Of a stretch of 10,328 nucleotides of DNA, positions 1 to 7,458 are shown one piece after another. Source of the DNA: Phocaeicola_A sp964432715 (lineage in GTDB: Bacteria > Bacteroidota > Bacteroidia > Bacteroidales > Bacteroidaceae); assembly GCA_964432715.1 (NCBI GenBank), contig CAYSOW010000073.1, positions 1-10,328 on the forward strand. The letters are read 5' to 3'. Position 1 is the stretch's first letter. Every line of letters starts with the position of its first letter. The notes beneath the pieces were generated by a model. That model worked only from the letters and a program-made list of their open reading frames with translations. It did no database searches and was not told the origin of the DNA. Position numbers and translations under genes: made by a program.

Positions 1-19
1 CTGGTAGTCCAACACAAGG

Positions 20-69
20 AAAGTCGTGAAATGGCGTGCTACACGCGGTTTCACGACTTTTTCTTTTTT
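20..69 (+). terminator. Strong intrinsic terminator of a gene left of the window
   Basis: A perfect 12-base inverted repeat, AAAGTCGTGAAA at 20-31 and its complement at 49-60, encloses a second nested 5-base stem (GCGTG at 34-38 with CACGC at 42-46, loop CTA). A T-rich tract follows at 58-69. The stem-then-U-tract order fits rho-independent termination of + strand transcription entering from the left. The gene it serves is outside the window; bases 1-19 show no recognisable coding or RNA gene end. It should insulate the regulator gene at 195 from upstream transcription. Confidence 0.85.
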
Positions 70-149
70 GCACAACCGACAAATGAGTACCTTTCCAAGG
101 GGAAAACTGCCGTTTCTTCTTATATTTTCTATGAAAAAACCAACAAAAT

Positions 150-181
150 TTTGCATTTCACGTCGAAAACGCGTACCTTTA
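150..181 (+). promoter_or_regulatory. Candidate Bacteroides-type promoter of the TPR-AraC regulator gene
   Basis: TTTG at 150-153 and TACCTTTA at 174-181 are separated by 20 bases. They resemble the Bacteroidota primary-sigma promoter (-33 TTTG/TTG, about 19-21 bases, -7 TAnnTTTG), with one mismatch in the final base of the -7 element. Transcription would begin only a few bases before the ATG at 195, so the message would be nearly leaderless unless translation starts at Met4 (204) or Met7 (213). The -33 element forms the right end of a 10-base palindrome, CAAAATTTTG, at 144-153. The call is by motif only. Confidence 0.4.
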
Positions 182-194
182 CCTTCCATAACAA

Positions 195-1988
195 ATGGCA
201 CGCATGAAACAGATGGTTCGCATTCTTTCGGGAATTCTCTTTTTCGTACTTATCGGCACGAATATACTTCAGGCACAGACGAGCTTGGAGGAGCGAATTC
301 ATGCGCAACTTTCGGAGCTGAAGAAGGATAGCAACAACCTGCGTACCCTTTGCAATCTCACCGGGCTCTACCTGAAACAGCCCGACTTTCCCAAGGCGAT
401 TTACTACGGCAACCGGCTACAAGAAAAAGCATACGACCGTCGGCCGATTAACCGCAACATGATTCTTCAGTCGCACCTGCTTCTGGGACAGGCTTACACC
501 ATGACGGGGCAACGCCAACCAGCCTATAACAATCTGGGGCAGGCACGTTCAAATGCCGAAACGCTGAAGGATACCGCCTCGCTGAGTTTGGCTTACCTTG
601 GGTTGGGGCTTTATGCTTCCAATCTCGACCTCGATTACTATCGGGCGCTTTCTTACTTCTTCGAGGGATTAAAACTGGCCAAAAGCATTCACGATGAGGA
701 ACTTCGCAGCATTCTGCTGGCCAATATCGCTTTGATTTATGAGTTGAAAAAGGATACCTTGGGACTTCCCTATGCGCAGGAGTGTTACGAGCATGGTCAC
801 GCCATGAACGACCCCTATCTGGTTCATATCGGTGCCAACGCCTCGGCGCTCCTCTACTGCTTACAAAGGGAATACAACCGGGCGCTGAACTACATCCGCG
901 AGGACGAGAAGTTGGTGGCTGAGAACCACTTCGGCGACTTGGCCTTTACTTACAGCATCTACGCCAATACCCTGGCAGGTCTGAACGATTTCGCCCATTC
1001 CATCGAATATTTCCGACAGGCACTGAGCTGCAAAGAGCAGAGCCAATCCTCTTCAGTGCTCTATGCATATGTGGAGTACGCCAAGACGCTGGCCTCCCTC
1101 AAACGTTACGACGAGGCACTGGCGCTGCTGCAGGAGGGGGAGGTATATGCCGAGCAACATCAAGTGGGTATCTTCCGTAATCAACTGACAGCCACGCTGG
1201 CTCGCATCTACGAGCTGAAAGGAGAACTGCCCAAAGCCATCTACTACCTGCGACGCTCACAGGCTGCGAATGACAGTCTCTTTAATATAAGTAAGGAGGA
1301 GAGTATCCGTAATTTGCAGATTGAGTATCAAACCGACTTGCTGCAGGAGCAGGTGAAGCAACAGCAACTGGAGCGCGAGCACCGGGAGGAACAACTGCGC
1401 ATCCTGCTCGTGGGACTGGCACTGATTCTCTTGCTTTCCATCGTGCTCTTCATGCTCTATCGACACACCCGCAAGCTCTACCGTGCCATCGTGGTGCAGA
1501 ACCAAGAGGCGTTCCATCGCGAGGAGTTGCTGCACGAGGAGATTCAACAATGGAAGCGGAAGACGGCCGACTTGAACGAGGAGTTGCAGAAGAAGGTCGT
1601 TGCTTCGGAAGAGAACGGCAACAGTTGTGCCCTCTCGGAGGAGAAGCGAAAGGCTCTCTTTGCACAACTGGAGCAACTGCTGCGCGAGGAGCGTATCTAC
1701 ACCGACAACCAGCTCTCGCGCGAGAAGGTGGCGGAGCGCCTGAAGACCAACCGCACCTACCTGACACAAATCATCAACGAGTTCTCCGGGAAGAACTTCA
1801 CACAATATATTAATGAGTATCGCACCCACGAAGCCGTGCGTCGCCTCTCCGACCCCAACGAGCATACGCCTCTCAAAGCTTTGGTGGCCGAGTTGGGATT
1901 CAACTCGATGACCACCTTCTACTCGCTCTTCCAAAATGCCACCGGTATGACCCCCACACAATACCGAAAGCAAGTGGAAGAGCTCTAA
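195..1988 (+). CDS. Membrane-spanning TPR-type sensor with C-terminal AraC-family DNA-binding domain
   Basis: Predicted one-component transcription regulator of the inner membrane. Residues 1-28 look like a signal peptide or first membrane anchor (hydrophobic core 9-24, then QAQ). Residues about 35-365 are helical repeats of TPR type, with alternating Ala/Leu/Tyr pairs such as the PKAIYY segments near 66-71 and 346-351; these would lie in the periplasm. Residues about 368-400 form a charged helix, 402-422 a single transmembrane helix ending in basic residues, and 436-475 a Glu/Lys-rich coiled coil in the cytoplasm. Residues about 487-592 are an AraC-type double helix-turn-helix, with the expected NRTYLTQIIN, LGFNSMTTFYSLF and GMTPTQYR segments. 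No histidine kinase or receiver domain is present, so it is not a hybrid two-component (HTCS) protein. Met4 (204) or Met7 (213) are plausible alternative starts. It lies 162 bases upstream of the susC-like gene on the same strand, so it is inferred to be that operon's regulator. Its ligand is unknown. Confidence 0.85.
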   Translation: MARMKQMVRILSGILFFVLIGTNILQAQTSLEERIHAQLSELKKDSNNLRTLCNLTGLYLKQPDFPKAIYYGNRLQEKAYDRRPINRNMILQSHLLLGQAYTMTGQRQPAYNNLGQARSNAETLKDTASLSLAYLGLGLYASNLDLDYYRALSYFFEGLKLAKSIHDEELRSILLANIALIYELKKDTLGLPYAQECYEHGHAMNDPYLVHIGANASALLYCLQREYNRALNYIREDEKLVAENHFGDLAFTYSIYANTLAGLNDFAHSIEYFRQALSCKEQSQSSSVLYAYVEYAKTLASLKRYDEALALLQEGEVYAEQHQVGIFRNQLTATLARIYELKGELPKAIYYLRRSQAANDSLFNISKEESIRNLQIEYQTDLLQEQVKQQQLEREHREEQLRILLVGLALILLLSIVLFMLYRHTRKLYRAIVVQNQEAFHREELLHEEIQQWKRKTADLNEELQKKVVASEENGNSCALSEEKRKALFAQLEQLLREERIYTDNQLSREKVAERLKTNRTYLTQIINEFSGKNFTQYINEYRTHEAVRRLSDPNEHTPLKALVAELGFNSMTTFYSLFQNATGMTPTQYRKQVEEL

Positions 1989-2024
1989 AAACCTCCCAAA
2001 TGACCGATTATTTTTTCCATTTAC

Positions 2025-2042
2025 GACAATTGTCACAATTGG
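2025..2042 (+). promoter_or_regulatory. Candidate operator: 10-base palindrome overlapping a direct repeat
   Basis: GACAATTGTC at 2025-2034 is a perfect palindrome. Its ACAATTG core (2026-2032) recurs at 2035-2041, giving two tandem ACAATTG units with a 9-base period. The pair ends about 36 bases before the -7 element at 2078, where an activator of the susC-like operon could bind. Tandem half-sites are common for AraC-family proteins, and the gene just upstream encodes one. Assignment to that regulator is inference; no binding consensus is known to me for it. Confidence 0.4.
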
Positions 2043-2077
2043 AAAGCCTTTTAACAGTCGAAAACAAATCAACCTAC

Positions 2078-2085
2078 TATCTTTG
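2078..2085 (+). promoter_or_regulatory. -7 element of the susC-led operon promoter
   Basis: TATCTTTG is an exact match to the Bacteroidota -7 consensus TAnnTTTG. At the usual 19-21 base distance upstream (around 2053-2058) there is no TTTG or TTG, so the -33 element is poor, as expected for an activator-dependent promoter. The implied start near 2092 leaves a leader of about 60 bases before the ATG at 2151. I see no riboswitch fold in that AT-rich leader. Confidence 0.6.
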
Positions 2086-2150
2086 CATTTGTTTAATATT
2101 GAAACCAAATTGTGAGAGTTATATACATTTATTAATCAAATCGAGAGAGT

Positions 2151-5100
2151 ATGAAACGAAACAGTTTTGTAAAACGCCTCTGCCCGACTTCCCTACGATG
2201 GGTCACCTGGATGCTCTTTATTTTGCTATCCGGTCAGCTCTATGCACAGAGCAATCGTAGTATCTCGGGAATCGTGAAAGATGATTTGGGCGACCCGCTC
2301 CCGGGTGCCCACGTAGCCACCGTCAAGCTGAGAAGCAGCGACGCTTCACATGCGGTAGCGACCGACATTAACGGTCACTTTGAGTTAACCTTCCCCGGTG
2401 ACATCAAACAGATTACCGTCAGTTACATCGGTTTTAAGACGAAAACCGTCACGCTGACTTCCAAGAAAGATTATGAGATCTCTTTGGACTCCGACGCACA
2501 AGCCATGAAGGAGGTGGTAGTCAACGGTGCCTTCACTCGTAAAGCCAACACCTTCTCGGGTTCTGTCAATACGGTGAAGGGAGATGAACTGCAACGCGTA
2601 GGTAACCAGAACGTGCTGCAGAGTTTGAAGAATTTGGACCCCTCCTTTATGCAAGTAGAGAACTTGGGCGCCGGTTCTAACCCGAATGCCCTGCCCGACT
2701 TCCAGATGCGTGGTAGCAGTACGGTGGCCAGCGTACAGAGTGAATACTCGTCCAGCGCCAACCAGCCGCTCTTTATCTTGGATGGTTTCGAGACAGAGCT
2801 GACGAAGATCCTGGATTTGGATATGAACTTGGTGGAGAGCCTGACCTTGTTGAAGGATGCTACTGCCAAAGCTATCTATGGTTCGAAAGCCGCCAACGGT
2901 GTCATCGTCATCGAGACGAAACGCCCTGCTTCCGGTCGTTTGCGCATCAGCTACAACGGTAGCCTCAGCATTGAAGCGCCCGACTTGAGCAGCTACGACT
3001 TGTGTAACGCACAGGAGAAGCTGGAGGTGGAGCGTATGGCCGGCCTCTTCACTGCCACCAACGGCAGTGGTGTGAGCCAGATTACACTCGACCAGACTTA
3101 TGCCAACAAGTTGCGCGAGATTTTGGCGGGTAGCGAGACCGACTGGCTGTCGAAACCCGTCCGCGTGGGTATCGGTCAGAAACACTCCCTGCATGCCGAG
3201 GGTGGCGACAATGCCATGACTTACGGCGTCGACCTCTCCTATAATAATATAGAAGGTGCCATGAAGGGTTCTAACCGTAATACTTTCAGTGGCGGTGTCA
3301 CCCTCTCTTACCGCTATAAAAACTTGCTCTTCCGCGACAAGCTGACCATCGACTATAACCATAGCAACGAATCTCCCTACGGTTCGTTCTCCAGCTATGC
3401 ACAGATGAACCCCTACAGCCGTCTCTATGATGAGAGCGGTGAGTTGGTGAAGAGCTATAACTATACCAATGCTTCGGGTAGTACGGTGGATTGCGCCAAT
3501 CCGCTCTACAACACGACGTTGAACACCATCGACCAGAGCACCTACACCACCATTACCAACAACTTCTACCTGGAGTGGCAGCTGAAGAACAACTTCCGCA
3601 TCACCGGTCGTTTGGGCTTTGTACGCAAGAACACCACGGAGGATGTCTTCAAACCGGCAAACCACACCGACTTCCTGACGGAGACGGATGAGTTCCAGAA
3701 AGGTTCTTACTCGAAGAGCAGCGGCAAGCACACCAACGTCAACGGTGACGTGGGCTTGAGCTGGTCGAAACAGTGGGACAAGCACTTGCTCTTTGCCAAC
3801 GGACAGTTGAACTTCAGTGACAACACCTATAACACGACCACTGTGAAGGCGGTCGGTTTCCCGAACGACTTCATGAGTGACATCTCTTTCGCCATCGGTT
3901 ACGAGAAAGACGGTAAGCCGAGCGGCACGGAGGGTGTTTCTCGCAGCGTGGGTGGTTTGGTCTCTTTGAACTACTCTTACGACGAGCGTTACCTGATTGA
4001 TGCCAACTACCGCCTGACCGGTTCTTCAGAAACCAGCAAGGACAAGCGTTGGGGTCAGTTCTGGTCTGTCGGTCTCGGTTGGAACATGGAGCAGGAGTCC
4101 TTCCTGAAGGAAGTGGATTGGCTCAACAAGTTGAAGCTGAGAGCTTCTGTGGGTTACACCGGTAGCCAGGGATTCAGCTCTTACGATGCCAAAGCCACCT
4201 TCGTTTACTATAGCGACAGTTCTTACAACGGCAGCATCGGTTCTTATGTCAAAGGTTTGGCCAACCCCGACCTGAAATGGCAGGAGAAGTATGACACCAA
4301 CCTCGGTGCCGACTTCACCCTGCTTGATAACCGTCTGACCGGTCGATTCGATTACTATATCAGTCGCACGAAAGGTATGATTACCGACGTCACCATCCCC
4401 TACACCAACGGTTTCAGCACCTATGTAGCCAACCTGGGTGAGGTGGAGAACAAAGGTTACGAGGCTTACCTCAACTATAAAGTCTACAGCCGTCAGCGCG
4501 ATTACGTGAATGTCTTCGCCAGTGTGGCACACAACACCAACAAGCTGAAGAAGGTGTCCAACAGTCTCCGCGCATGGAACGACCTGCAAGATCAGACCAT
4601 GATTAGCGAAGGCAGCACCACTCCTTCCGTGAAATATTACGAGGGTTGCTCCATGAGCGCCATCTGGGCGGTTCGTTCACTCGGTATCGACCCGCAGAAC
4701 GGTAAGGAAATCTTCGTCAAGAAAGATGGTACCGTCACTTACGACTATGACGTAAGCGATCAGGTGGTCTGCGGTGACACCCAGCCGAAGTTCAATGGTA
4801 ACATCGGTTTCAACGGTGAAATCAACTGCATCGGTTTCTCGGCAACCGCCAACTATCGCTGGGGCGGTCAGCTCTACAACTCCACTTTGGTGGACAAGGT
4901 AGAGAATGCCTCCCTGCAGTACAATGTCGACCGTCGCGTCTTCACCGACCGTTGGCAGAAGGCAGGCGATGTGGCTCGTTTCAAGGCCATCACCGACCAA
5001 AGCACCACCTACCCGACTTCACGTTTCGTAGAGGACTACAACCTCTTCACGCTGTCGTCGTTGACCCTCTATTACGACTTCCGCAACTGTAAGTTCGTAA

Positions 5101-5237
5101 AGAACTCCTTCCTGGAGCAGCTGAAGGTGAGCGCTTACACCAGTGATTTGTTTAATATCTCGTCCGTGAAGATTGAGCGCGGTACCGACTATCCGTTCGC
5201 CCGCACCTTCTCGTTCGCGGTACAAGCAACCTTCTAA
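2151..5237 (+). CDS. SusC/RagA-family TonB-linked outer-membrane transporter
   Basis: Outer-membrane active importer that works with a SusD lipoprotein lid and the TonB-ExbBD system. Order of parts: signal peptide about 1-33 (hydrophobic 17-30, ending YAQ), carboxypeptidase-D-like regulatory domain about 36-113 (SGIVKDDLGDPLPGAHV), TonB-box-like MKEVVVNG at 119-126, plug about 128-257 with QMRGSST at 185-191 and the SusC signature LLKDATAKAIYGSKAANGVI at 233-252, then a 22-strand-type barrel to the C-terminus. The last residue is Phe, as expected for BAM-dependent barrel insertion. At 1028 residues it is of normal family length and appears intact. There is no N-terminal STN domain, so signalling to an anti-sigma factor is unlikely. 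The mature part holds six cysteines by my reading. It is the first gene of the operon, with 9 bases before the susD-like gene. The substrate cannot be read from sequence; enzymes that would suggest a polysaccharide are absent from the window. Confidence 0.95.
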   Translation: MKRNSFVKRLCPTSLRWVTWMLFILLSGQLYAQSNRSISGIVKDDLGDPLPGAHVATVKLRSSDASHAVATDINGHFELTFPGDIKQITVSYIGFKTKTVTLTSKKDYEISLDSDAQAMKEVVVNGAFTRKANTFSGSVNTVKGDELQRVGNQNVLQSLKNLDPSFMQVENLGAGSNPNALPDFQMRGSSTVASVQSEYSSSANQPLFILDGFETELTKILDLDMNLVESLTLLKDATAKAIYGSKAANGVIVIETKRPASGRLRISYNGSLSIEAPDLSSYDLCNAQEKLEVERMAGLFTATNGSGVSQITLDQTYANKLREILAGSETDWLSKPVRVGIGQKHSLHAEGGDNAMTYGVDLSYNNIEGAMKGSNRNTFSGGVTLSYRYKNLLFRDKLTIDYNHSNESPYGSFSSYAQMNPYSRLYDESGELVKSYNYTNASGSTVDCANPLYNTTLNTIDQSTYTTITNNFYLEWQLKNNFRITGRLGFVRKNTTEDVFKPANHTDFLTETDEFQKGSYSKSSGKHTNVNGDVGLSWSKQWDKHLLFANGQLNFSDNTYNTTTVKAVGFPNDFMSDISFAIGYEKDGKPSGTEGVSRSVGGLVSLNYSYDERYLIDANYRLTGSSETSKDKRWGQFWSVGLGWNMEQESFLKEVDWLNKLKLRASVGYTGSQGFSSYDAKATFVYYSDSSYNGSIGSYVKGLANPDLKWQEKYDTNLGADFTLLDNRLTGRFDYYISRTKGMITDVTIPYTNGFSTYVANLGEVENKGYEAYLNYKVYSRQRDYVNVFASVAHNTNKLKKVSNSLRAWNDLQDQTMISEGSTTPSVKYYEGCSMSAIWAVRSLGIDPQNGKEIFVKKDGTVTYDYDVSDQVVCGDTQPKFNGNIGFNGEINCIGFSATANYRWGGQLYNSTLVDKVENASLQYNVDRRVFTDRWQKAGDVARFKAITDQSTTYPTSRFVEDYNLFTLSSLTLYYDFRNCKFVKNSFLEQLKVSAYTSDLFNISSVKIERGTDYPFARTFSFAVQATF

Positions 5238-5246
5238 CCCCAAAAG

Positions 5247-6704
5247 ATGAAGAAAATGAAAAGAAATATCATACATACCTTATTGGTGAGCCTCGTCGCA
5301 CTGACCGGCTTCACCTCCTGCGAAAGCTGGTTGGATGCCAGTCCGAAATCACAGATTGAAGAGGAGGAACACTTCAGTCGCGAAGGGGGTTACAAGGACC
5401 AGCTGACGGGCGTCTACACGAAGATGTCGTCCACCGACCTTTACGGCCTCAACACCGGTATCGGTTTTACTGAGGTGCTCTCTCAGAACTATGATGTCAA
5501 TGTGAATGGTGAATGGCGTTATGCCGCTCAGTATGACTACACCAACAGTAGTGTGGAGACTATTCTGAACAACATTTGGCTCAATGCTTACAACTGTATC
5601 ACCAACCTGAACTTGATGTTGGAGAACTTGGAGACAGCCGACCGCAACATTTTCAGCGATAACAATTACGAGGTCTATCGCGGTGAGGCGTTGGGTCTGC
5701 GTGCCTTCCTCCACCTCGACCTGATGCGTATGTTCGCCTGCAGTCCTGCCATGAACAGCAGCGCCAACGGTGTGCCTTACGTTACGGAGTACTCCACGAA
5801 GGTGGTGGCTCAGAAGAGTGTCAAGGAGACCATGCAGCTCATCATCAACGACCTGAAAGAGGCGAAGGAATGGCTGAAGAGTGACTCGCTCTACTGCAGT
5901 TCTACACCCTATAGTCAGCGCAGCAGTCGTATCTGCTACTTCAACTACTACGCAGCGACTCTGACGCTGGCCCGTGCTTACCTCTGGAACGGTGACACGG
6001 AGAATGCGCTGAAAGAGGCCAACGAGATTATCGACGTACTGGAAGGCAGTGCACTCTCTACCCCTTTCAGCTGGGTACACTACACCACCATGAGCGACAC
6101 TCATAAAGAGAATTGGGACCGTGCCTTCTCTTGCGAGCAGATTTTCTACCTGAAAATTAATCAATGGGAAGACATCGCCAACTACTATCTGAAGTCGGAC
6201 GGCGGTACCTCTTCCCTGGCTCCGTCACAGACCAAAGCGGACGACATCTACGAGTTGAACAGTGGTTTGGGTAACGACTACCGCTACCTGAAAGGATACG
6301 AGAACGACGGCGAGAATCGTTACTGCGCCAAGTTGTGGTACATCGACGGTTCCGGCTACAACAACCTCTACCCGATGTTGCGCCCCACCGAGGCATTCTA
6401 CATCGCAGCCGAGTGTTTGAAGAGCAGCAACTCAACACGTGCCATCGAACTGTTGAACGAGGTGCGCGAGAATCGTAACCTCTCCCTCCTGCCGCTTGCC
6501 GACAACCTGACCAGCGACCAGATTCAGGAAGAGATCTTCAAAGAGTACCGCAAAGAGTTTGTTTGCGAAGGCGGTCAGCTCTTCTTCTACTATAAACGCC
6601 TCAACGCTTCGGAGATTAAAGGAGCTTCCGTGCGTCCGGGCAAGAGTGTATACGTGATGCCGATTCCGTCGAACGACGCAGAATTTGGTGGATATAGCAA
6701 CTAA
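5247..6704 (+). CDS. SusD/RagB-family nutrient-binding lipoprotein
   Basis: Surface lipoprotein expected to cap the SusC barrel and bind the substrate. Signal peptide 1-24 ends in GFTSC with lipidated Cys25. The fold is the helical TPR-based SusD type: NNIWLNAYNCITNLN at 108-122, GEALGLRAFLHLDLMRMF at 146-163, ARAYLWNGDTENALKEANEI at 242-261 and the C-terminal RPTEAFYIAAECL and EYRKEF segments that belong to the RagB/SusD domain. Length is 485 residues, at the short end for the family but complete, ending soon after the typical VMPIP stretch. It holds eight cysteines besides the lipid Cys, more than I would expect, with possible disulfides. Met4 (5256) is an alternative start; the ATG at 5247 follows the susC stop by 9 bases and has no Shine-Dalgarno sequence. 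The ligand is unknown. Confidence 0.93.
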   Translation: MKKMKRNIIHTLLVSLVALTGFTSCESWLDASPKSQIEEEEHFSREGGYKDQLTGVYTKMSSTDLYGLNTGIGFTEVLSQNYDVNVNGEWRYAAQYDYTNSSVETILNNIWLNAYNCITNLNLMLENLETADRNIFSDNNYEVYRGEALGLRAFLHLDLMRMFACSPAMNSSANGVPYVTEYSTKVVAQKSVKETMQLIINDLKEAKEWLKSDSLYCSSTPYSQRSSRICYFNYYAATLTLARAYLWNGDTENALKEANEIIDVLEGSALSTPFSWVHYTTMSDTHKENWDRAFSCEQIFYLKINQWEDIANYYLKSDGGTSSLAPSQTKADDIYELNSGLGNDYRYLKGYENDGENRYCAKLWYIDGSGYNNLYPMLRPTEAFYIAAECLKSSNSTRAIELLNEVRENRNLSLLPLADNLTSDQIQEEIFKEYRKEFVCEGGQLFFYYKRLNASEIKGASVRPGKSVYVMPIPSNDAEFGGYSN

Positions 6705-6709
6705 TTTAA

Positions 6710-7441
6710 ATGCAGACGATTATGAAATTTATACAATCTCTCGCTTTGCTTGCCTTGTCCCTCATCCTGTGGACAAGTTGCGAGAACGACGGTTTCTATT
6801 ACCGCGACGAAGCACGTATCCGCCTGGTCGGTCCGGAGATATGGACCGTAGGCAGCGACTCGCTGGAGTTCTCCTTCATCTCATACGCTGACGATGTGAC
6901 GGAGGTGGCCATGGAGGTGGATGCTCAGGTGATGGGCAACACGGTGGACTATGATCGCACCGCGAACATCTCGGTGGTTTCATCCAAGACCACAGCCAGT
7001 GCCTCTCTTTACAGTGTGCCGAGCAGTGTCACCATTCCCGCCAACAGTGGCAAGGGTACTTTCCAGGTGATTCTGAAACGCGGCGACATTCTGAACACCC
7101 AGTCGGTCAGCCTCTACCTGCAGGTGGAAGCCAGTGACGACTTTGCCGTGGGTGTGAATGAAGAGAACCACCTCTTGCTGAAATGGAGCAACACCATCTC
7201 GAAGCCGAGCAACTGGGACGACGAACTCGCCGAGCACTTCGGTACCTACAGCGAGACCAAGTACCGCTTCATGTTGAGCAATGCCGGTGAGTCGGTCGAC
7301 TTCACCTCCACCATGAGCTGGTCGGCACTCCACAACTACAACATTCGTTTCACCAATGCGTTGAACGACTATAACACCGCTCACCCCGGACAGACACTGA
7401 CCGACGAGAACGGCGCGCTGGTCACCTTCCCGCAAAAATAA
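6710..7441 (+). CDS. DUF4843 domain-containing lipoprotein
   Basis: Small predicted lipoprotein of the DUF4843 family, which is found in Bacteroidota beside SusC/SusD pairs; its molecular role is unknown. Signal peptide ends in LWTSC with lipidated Cys24, followed by acidic ENDG. The mature protein is beta-rich: a segment with SDSLEFSFISYADDVTEVAM near 48-67, an IPANSGKGTFQVILKR stretch near 106-122 and, near the end, the family's FGTYSETKYRF segment. Apart from Cys24 there is no cysteine, in contrast to its neighbours. The ATG at 6710 lies 5 bases after the susD-like stop; Met5 (6722) gives a more usual MKF start and a 20-residue signal, so the true start is uncertain. By position it parallels SusE, an accessory surface ligand-binding protein, but this is analogy only. 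Confidence 0.85.
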   Translation: MQTIMKFIQSLALLALSLILWTSCENDGFYYRDEARIRLVGPEIWTVGSDSLEFSFISYADDVTEVAMEVDAQVMGNTVDYDRTANISVVSSKTTASASLYSVPSSVTIPANSGKGTFQVILKRGDILNTQSVSLYLQVEASDDFAVGVNEENHLLLKWSNTISKPSNWDDELAEHFGTYSETKYRFMLSNAGESVDFTSTMSWSALHNYNIRFTNALNDYNTAHPGQTLTDENGALVTFPQK

Positions 7442-7444
7442 TTT

Positions 7445-7450
7445 AGGAGG
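7445..7450 (+). promoter_or_regulatory. Perfect Shine-Dalgarno sequence before the PKD-like lipoprotein gene
   Basis: AGGAGG sits 8 bases before the ATG at 7459, an ideal bacterial ribosome binding site. This supports that start codon. The other genes of the operon have no such site (CAAAAG before susD-like, AATTTAA before DUF4843, ACCTACA before the thioredoxin gene), which is the usual state in Bacteroidota, where the 16S anti-SD is largely hidden on the ribosome. Confidence 0.8.
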
Positions 7451-7458
7451 AATCGTAT

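Noticed and set aside
92..105. Small hairpin TTTCC-AAGG-GGAAA between terminator and promoter
   Set aside because: A 5-base stem without T-run or conserved position; too weak to call a terminator or operator.
26..331. 101-codon + strand frame overlapping the terminator and the regulator start
   Set aside because: It starts inside the terminator stem, crosses the promoter and overlaps the regulator in another frame; composition is not protein-like.
1989..2024. Possible terminator after the regulator gene (T-rich stretch at 2009-2016)
   Set aside because: No stem of useful length precedes the T-run, so some read-through into the operon is possible and no terminator is called.
1257..2108. Open frame on the - strand over the AraC-domain end of the regulator and the operator gap
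   Set aside because: The Leu/Val-rich product is the reverse reading of the Glu/Gln-rich coiled coil; no family resemblance is seen.
2385..3785. A 466-codon open frame on the - strand inside the susC-like gene
   Set aside because: It mirrors the codon pattern of a clear susC-like gene, its product resembles no family I know, and there is no promoter or start context. Long antisense frames are common opposite G+C-biased coding sequence.
5349..6164. Open frame on the - strand inside the susD-like gene
   Set aside because: It lies entirely within a well-supported SusD-family gene; a shadow of its codon bias.
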